Of a stretch of 37,860 bases of DNA, positions 34,202-37,860 are shown one piece after another. The notes under the pieces are model-generated. The model was not told the origin of the DNA, ran no database searches, and saw only the letters and a program-made list of their open reading frames with translations. This DNA comes from an uncultured Woeseiaceae bacterium. Lineage in GTDB: Bacteria > Pseudomonadota > Gammaproteobacteria > Steroidobacterales > Woeseiaceae. Both the position numbers and the translations under genes were made by a program. Numbering within the stretch: the stretch's first letter is position 1; every line of letters starts with the position of its first letter. The stretch covers positions 1 through 37,860 of the forward strand of contig CAMYLB010000309.1 in assembly GCA_947259145.1 (NCBI GenBank), read 5' to 3'.

Positions 34202-35043
34202 GTCACTGGTTTCATGACAGCGAGCCGGCTGACGTCGTTTCAATTGACGACCGGGCGTTCCAGTACGGTGACGGACTGTTCGAGACCGTTGCGATTCGCA
34301 GCGGTGAGCCGCGACTCTGGGATTACCACCTCGACCGCATGACCATGGGTTGCGAGCGGCTGCAGATCGCTCTGCCAGATGTTCGATCATTGCGGCGACA
34401 GCTGGACCACGCTGTTACACAAAGCGGTGACATTCCCGGGTACTGCGCCGCGAAAATTGTTGTTAGCTGCGGCGTTTCAGCGCGCGGTTACGGGCGCGAG
34501 ACTCCGACCTCTGCAAAAACGTACATTGGGGTTTTTGCGACCATGCCAGTCGCCAAAGAACTTTATCGCGATGGGGTTGAAACACTGGTCTGTGACACGC
34601 GACTGGCGTTGTATTCCGCAACCGCCGGCCTCAAGACGCTCAACCGCCTTGAGCAGGTCCTGGCGCGCTCGGAATGCATTGCCCGTTCGGCATTTGAGGG
34701 CATGACCCTGGATGCCAGCGAGCGGCTCATCTGCGGTACCATGAGCAACGTGTTTATCGTTTCAAACCAGACCATCATCACGCCGTCGCTGCATCGATGC
34801 GGTGTCGAGGGCGTCATGCGTCGCCACACGATTGAAACACTGCGCGCTAACGATATCGCTGTCGACATTCAGGACGTCAACGAGGACAAGCTTTATCGCA
34901 GCGATGAAGTCTTCCTGACGAACAGCCAGTTCGGCATCCTGCCCGTACGGCGCTGCGGAGAAAAAGTCTGGCAGCACCACCCGGTGACCAACAAGGTGAT
35001 GGCAATGGTGGCAAAGAACGGCGTTGCCGAGTGTGCGGTATGA
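34198..35043 (+). CDS. pabC: 4-amino-4-deoxychorismate lyase
   Basis: The 281-residue fold-type IV pyridoxal-phosphate enzyme removes pyruvate from aminodeoxychorismate to give p-aminobenzoate. Visible are DDRAFQYGDGLFETVAIRSG, the PLP lysine in GLKTLNRLEQVLARSE, GTMSNVFIVSNQTIITPSL and DEVFLTNSQFGILPVR. The ATG overlaps the pabB stop (ATGA), so the two folate enzymes are made together. A branched-chain or D-amino acid aminotransferase is excluded by context and motifs. Confidence 0.95.
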   Translation: MSHWFHDSEPADVVSIDDRAFQYGDGLFETVAIRSGEPRLWDYHLDRMTMGCERLQIALPDVRSLRRQLDHAVTQSGDIPGYCAAKIVVSCGVSARGYGRETPTSAKTYIGVFATMPVAKELYRDGVETLVCDTRLALYSATAGLKTLNRLEQVLARSECIARSAFEGMTLDASERLICGTMSNVFIVSNQTIITPSLHRCGVEGVMRRHTIETLRANDIAVDIQDVNEDKLYRSDEVFLTNSQFGILPVRRCGEKVWQHHPVTNKVMAMVAKNGVAECAV

Positions 35044-36074
35044 AGCGCATTGCTGTCGGGCTGTCGATAGTTGTCGCGCTGGCGGTGGCATCGCTCGGTG
35101 TCGGCGTTTGGCAGGTGCATCGATTCATGGAGACAGAGTTACCCGTGCCGGAAAACGGAATTCAATTTGAAATTGCCAACGGGAGTTCCTTCAGCGCCGT
35201 TAGCCGACAGCTGGTGGAGAAGGGCGTCATCCAAAGCGACCGCTTGCTGCGGCTGCATGCGCGTTGGAGCGGCGACGCGAGCAACGTGCAAGCCGGCGAC
35301 TACCTGATCATGCCGGGGGCGACGCCGTCATCCCTGTTGCAACAGTTCACGAGCGGCGCCGTGCGCCTGTATTCCTTCACGATCATCGAAGGATGGAATA
35401 ATCGAGACCTGCTTGCGGCTCTGCATGCGGCTGACGCAGTGAAGGCTTCCATGACCGACGAGGACTGGCCCGGACTCCTGTCGGATCTCGGCGCAAACGT
35501 CGTACATCCCGAGGGATTGTTTTTGCCTGAGACCTATCGTTTCCCGCGTAACACGACGGATCGTGAACTACTCGCGCAAGCGTACGCACTGATGCAAACC
35601 GTATTGGAGGAAGAATGGCGTGCTCGTGACGAGGCGGCGCCAGTGAAGACGCCTTACGATGCACTGATATTGGCGTCAATTGTCGAGAAAGAGACGGCGC
35701 GTGCCGATGAGAGACAGCGCATCGCCGGAGTTTTCGCGCGCCGATTGCAGAAGCGCATGCGCCTGCAGACGGACCCAACCGTAATTTATGGTTTGGGGCC
35801 GCAATTCAATGGCAACCTGACGCGGCGCGACCTGCGGACCGATACGCCCTACAACACGTATACGAGGGGAGGGTTGCCGCCCACACCGATCGCGATGCCG
35901 GGACGGGCAGCAATTTACGCGGCACTGAATCCGGCGCCCGGCAAAGCGCTTTTTTTCGTCGCCACGGGTCTGGGTGACGGCAGCCACGCCTTCTCCGCGA
36001 CCAAAGCCGAACACGACGCCGCGGTCGCGGCGTATTTGCGCCGCTTGCGTCAGCAGCGAAAGCAGGGTGGCTAA
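35040..36074 (+). CDS. mltG: Endolytic murein transglycosylase
   Basis: MltG cleaves nascent glycan strands and so sets their length, acting in the periplasm from the inner membrane. The 344-residue protein starts at ATG 35040, overlapping the pabC stop (ATGA). It has one N-terminal membrane helix (about 5-24), a LysM-like region (about 42-100, FEIANGSSFSAVSRQLVEKG) and the catalytic YceG domain. That domain has LFLPETYRFPR, the glutamate in LILASIVEKETA, RMRLQTDPTVIYGLG and YNTYTRGGLPPTPIAMPG. Position between pabC and tmk is canonical. Confidence 0.96.
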   Translation: MKRIAVGLSIVVALAVASLGVGVWQVHRFMETELPVPENGIQFEIANGSSFSAVSRQLVEKGVIQSDRLLRLHARWSGDASNVQAGDYLIMPGATPSSLLQQFTSGAVRLYSFTIIEGWNNRDLLAALHAADAVKASMTDEDWPGLLSDLGANVVHPEGLFLPETYRFPRNTTDRELLAQAYALMQTVLEEEWRARDEAAPVKTPYDALILASIVEKETARADERQRIAGVFARRLQKRMRLQTDPTVIYGLGPQFNGNLTRRDLRTDTPYNTYTRGGLPPTPIAMPGRAAIYAALNPAPGKALFFVATGLGDGSHAFSATKAEHDAAVAAYLRRLRQQRKQGG

Positions 36075-36075
36075 T

Positions 36076-36661
36076 ATGGATCGCGGCAAGTTCATCACGA
36101 TTGAAGGCATCGAAGGCGTCGGCAAGTCGACCAATATCGCAGTGCTGGTCGAGCGTATCGAGGCCGCCGGCAACAAGGTTCTGACGACGAGGGAGCCTGG
36201 TGGGACTCCGCTTGCCGAGGACATTCGTGACATCGTCCAACACCGCAGTGATGAGCCGATACCCGAGATCGCTGAGCTCCTTTTGATTTTTGCGGCGCGC
36301 CATCAGTGACCGATTTACGGACTCCAGCCGCGCCTACCAGGGGGGTGGCCGGGGCATCCCGATGGCAAGCATCGATCTGCTGGCAGACTGGGTGCATGGT
36401 GACGCGTGGCCGGATCTGACGATACTGCTGGATGCGCCGGTCGAAATCGGCATGCAGCGTGCCGGCCATCGCAGCGCGCCGGATCGTTTCGAACAGGAAC
36501 GCCATGATTTCTTTGAGCGGGTTCGCGAGTGCTATTTGCAGTTGGCCAGCCAGGAACCGTCCCGCTTCATCGTCATCGATACAGCGAGAAATCTCGATGC
36601 GGTCAGAGCGGACATCATCACCCTTGCCGACCAGCTCGTTTCTCATGTAATGCATGAATAA
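36076..36661 (+). pseudogene. tmk: Thymidylate kinase, frameshifted by an internal deletion
   Basis: Tmk phosphorylates dTMP to dTDP and is normally essential. Frame one starts at ATG 36076 right after the mltG stop. It shows FITIEGIEGVGKSTNI (P-loop) and TTREPGGTPLAEDIRD, and runs through LLLIFAARHQ to a stop. A second frame resumes at SDRFTDSSRAYQGGGRGIPM (DR motif and LID loop) and runs to 36661. In E. coli Tmk 21 residues lie between AAR and DR; here there are 7 bases, a loss of 56 bp, consistent with the frame change. An ATCAG could have flanked the deleted piece as a direct repeat. All catalytic motifs survive around the break; artefact or very recent mutation likely. Confidence 0.92.
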
Positions 36662-36682
36662 TTATCAATAAGATGTTGTTTT

Positions 36683-37669
36683 ATGGATATTAATTGGCAT
36701 ACGCAATTCGTCGTAGCCTGGCGCGACCGCATTGCGCACAAGCGTTTGCCCCACGCGATCCTGCTCGCGGGTCCGGTAGGTGTCGGTAAACGTTCGGCGG
36801 CCGGCTGGATTGCGCGTCAGCGGCTGCAGATTTTGCCTGAGTCCGCTTTGCCGGTGTATCCGCCGGAACCACTGCAACATCCCGACCTGCGTTGGATATC
36901 GCCGCCGGAGGACAAGCAGGCCATTGGTATCGAGCAAATCCGGGAGCTTGTCGCCGACCTGAGCCTGACCAGCTATGCGGGGGCCGGCAAAGTCGCTGTA
37001 ATAGATCCTGCCAATGCGATGACCAACAATGCGGCCAACAGTCTGCTCAAAACCCTGGAGGAACCGCCCGGCGATGCGCTGTTGATCCTTATAGCAGATC
37101 GCCTGGGGCGCCTGCCCGCGACAATATTCAGCCGCTGTCAGCGCATAGAATTCGCGCCACCCAGCGAGGCAGACGCACTTGCCTGGCTCGATCATTTGCG
37201 TCCCGGCGCAGCGTGGGCGGATGCCCTCAGGGTGGCCGGGGGTGCGCCGATATCGGCCATTGCGGCGCTTGAGAGCCTTGAAATGAGTGCGTCGATGACT
37301 GACGACCTCAACGCCCTTGGGCGCGGCAGCGCATCGCCGGTTGAGGTTGCGGCGCGCTGGGCAAAGCTGGATCCGGCATTTGTACTCAACGGGCTCGCGC
37401 AGCAGCTAAAACTGGCCGCTATCGCGGTTTCTGCGGGGCGGGACAGCGCGAAGGGACTGGCAATCGACCAATCTGTGCTGCAACGCATGGACAGGCGAAA
37501 TCTGTTCTGCTATTTAGACATAATCAACCGGCTTCGGGGCCAGCCCGGCGGTTCATACAACGTGCAACTGACCCTCGAAGGTCTGTTGATTGACTGGGCG
37601 GACGGCCTCAAGGACTGCGGCCTGGAACCACCCAATGATGGCATGACCTTCCTGCGCGCCAGCGGCTAG
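36683..37669 (+). CDS. holB: DNA polymerase III delta-prime subunit
   Basis: HolB is a clamp-loader subunit. The 328-residue protein starts with HKRLPHAILLAGPVGVGKRSAAGWIAR. It contains IGIEQIRELVADLSLTSYAGAGKVAVIDPANAM, NNAANSLLKTLEEPPGDALL and RLPATIFSRCQRIEFAPP, including the SRC motif of delta-prime. The usual zinc-binding C-x2-C-x2-C stretch before HPD is absent (the region reads LPVYPPEPLQHPDLRWI), as in some Xanthomonadales proteins. Gene order tmk-holB-pilZ is canonical. ATG at 36683; ribosome site weak. Confidence 0.93.
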   Translation: MDINWHTQFVVAWRDRIAHKRLPHAILLAGPVGVGKRSAAGWIARQRLQILPESALPVYPPEPLQHPDLRWISPPEDKQAIGIEQIRELVADLSLTSYAGAGKVAVIDPANAMTNNAANSLLKTLEEPPGDALLILIADRLGRLPATIFSRCQRIEFAPPSEADALAWLDHLRPGAAWADALRVAGGAPISAIAALESLEMSASMTDDLNALGRGSASPVEVAARWAKLDPAFVLNGLAQQLKLAAIAVSAGRDSAKGLAIDQSVLQRMDRRNLFCYLDIINRLRGQPGGSYNVQLTLEGLLIDWADGLKDCGLEPPNDGMTFLRASG

Positions 37670-37716
37670 ACCGGGGCGAACGAAGTGCAGAGAACTTTCG
37701 GACAAAAGGGCAAGAA

Positions 37717-37860
37717 ATGAGCAAACCAGGACTGCTGACGCTGACAATCAAAGACAAGAGTGCCCTGTACCTGGCGTACATGCCCTATGTCATCAATGGT
37801 GGTCTGTTTATTCCGACGAGTAGCTCATACAAACTCGGCGACGAGGTTTTCATGTTGCTC
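37717..37860 (+). CDS. pilZ: PilZ domain type IV pilus protein, N-terminal part (truncated by window edge)
   Basis: Forty-eight codons are visible before the window ends. The sequence GLLTLTIKDKSALYLAYMPY, then NGGLFIPTSSSYKLGDEVFM, matches the PilZ protein of Pseudomonas type, which lacks the c-di-GMP binding arginines and acts in type IV pilus assembly through PilB. Position directly after holB is the same as in Pseudomonas and Xanthomonas. ATG at 37717 has a weak upstream AAGGGCAAG ribosome site. Confidence 0.93.
   Translation, partial: MSKPGLLTLTIKDKSALYLAYMPYVINGGLFIPTSSSYKLGDEVFMLL

Noticed and set aside
1-37860. CRISPR array, tRNA genes, insertion sequences or prophage
   Set aside because: No regularly spaced repeats, tRNA-like cloverleaf, transposase, integrase or phage structural genes were recognised on either strand.

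Overview
The window reads as a chromosomal segment of a marine or soil type gammaproteobacterium. The evidence is gene content and order: fabD-fabG-acpP-fabF-pabB-pabC-mltG-tmk-holB-pilZ in canonical gammaproteobacterial order, a TonB2/TtpC type energy-transduction operon, a type II secretion block gspGHIJKLMN with a divergent rhombosortase, an AddB-like helicase/nuclease of the 'probable DNA repair protein' family, and a PIAGT-type PabB. These features suggest a lineage near Xanthomonadales, Steroidobacterales or Woeseiales, but I cannot fix the taxon from sequence reading alone. No tRNA, rRNA, CRISPR, IS element or prophage is visible.

Layout. 1-3055 (minus strand): branched-chain amino acid genes ilvC-leuA-leuC, preceded by a promoter, a possible leader peptide and an attenuator-like terminator. 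3056-3602: non-coding, with candidate operator repeats. 3603-9249 (plus): DUF3450 protein, TtpC-like ExbB, ExbB, two tandem ExbD, TonB and a TPR protein, which together form a complete TonB energising complex. It is closed by a 12-bp hairpin and followed by a 2Fe-2S ferredoxin. 9779-13232: acyl-CoA dehydrogenase and its electron acceptor EtfAB (minus), with a plus-strand peroxiredoxin between them. 13348-16110 (plus): sulfurtransferase, small lipoprotein, terminator, class III CoA-transferase. 16138-23203 (plus): AlaA-like aminotransferase, then an AddB-like/AddA-like helicase-nuclease pair. 23219-28639 (minus): type II secretion genes gspG to gspN. 28726-37860 (plus): rhombosortase, fatty acid synthesis genes, folate genes pabB/pabC, mltG, tmk, holB and the start of pilZ.

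The most striking observation is damage. Six conserved single-copy type genes carry internal deletions of roughly 14 to 100 bp with well conserved sequence on both sides. ilvC and gspJ are in frame. The alaA-like gene, the addA-like gene, fabD and tmk are frameshifted. fabD and tmk are normally essential, and two in-frame out of six is what random deletion lengths would give. An assembly, amplification or library artefact is therefore the leading explanation. Real microdeletion decay, or a sequence representing only part of a population, are the alternatives. Whoever uses this annotation should treat those six genes as probably intact in the living organism until reads are checked.

Other points of interest are the attenuator with an apparently leaderless leader peptide, the tandem ExbD pair, the linkage of rhombosortase with a split T2SS locus, a palindrome inside the predicted acpP promoter followed by a highly structured leader, and the lysine-free PIAGT active-site motif of PabB.
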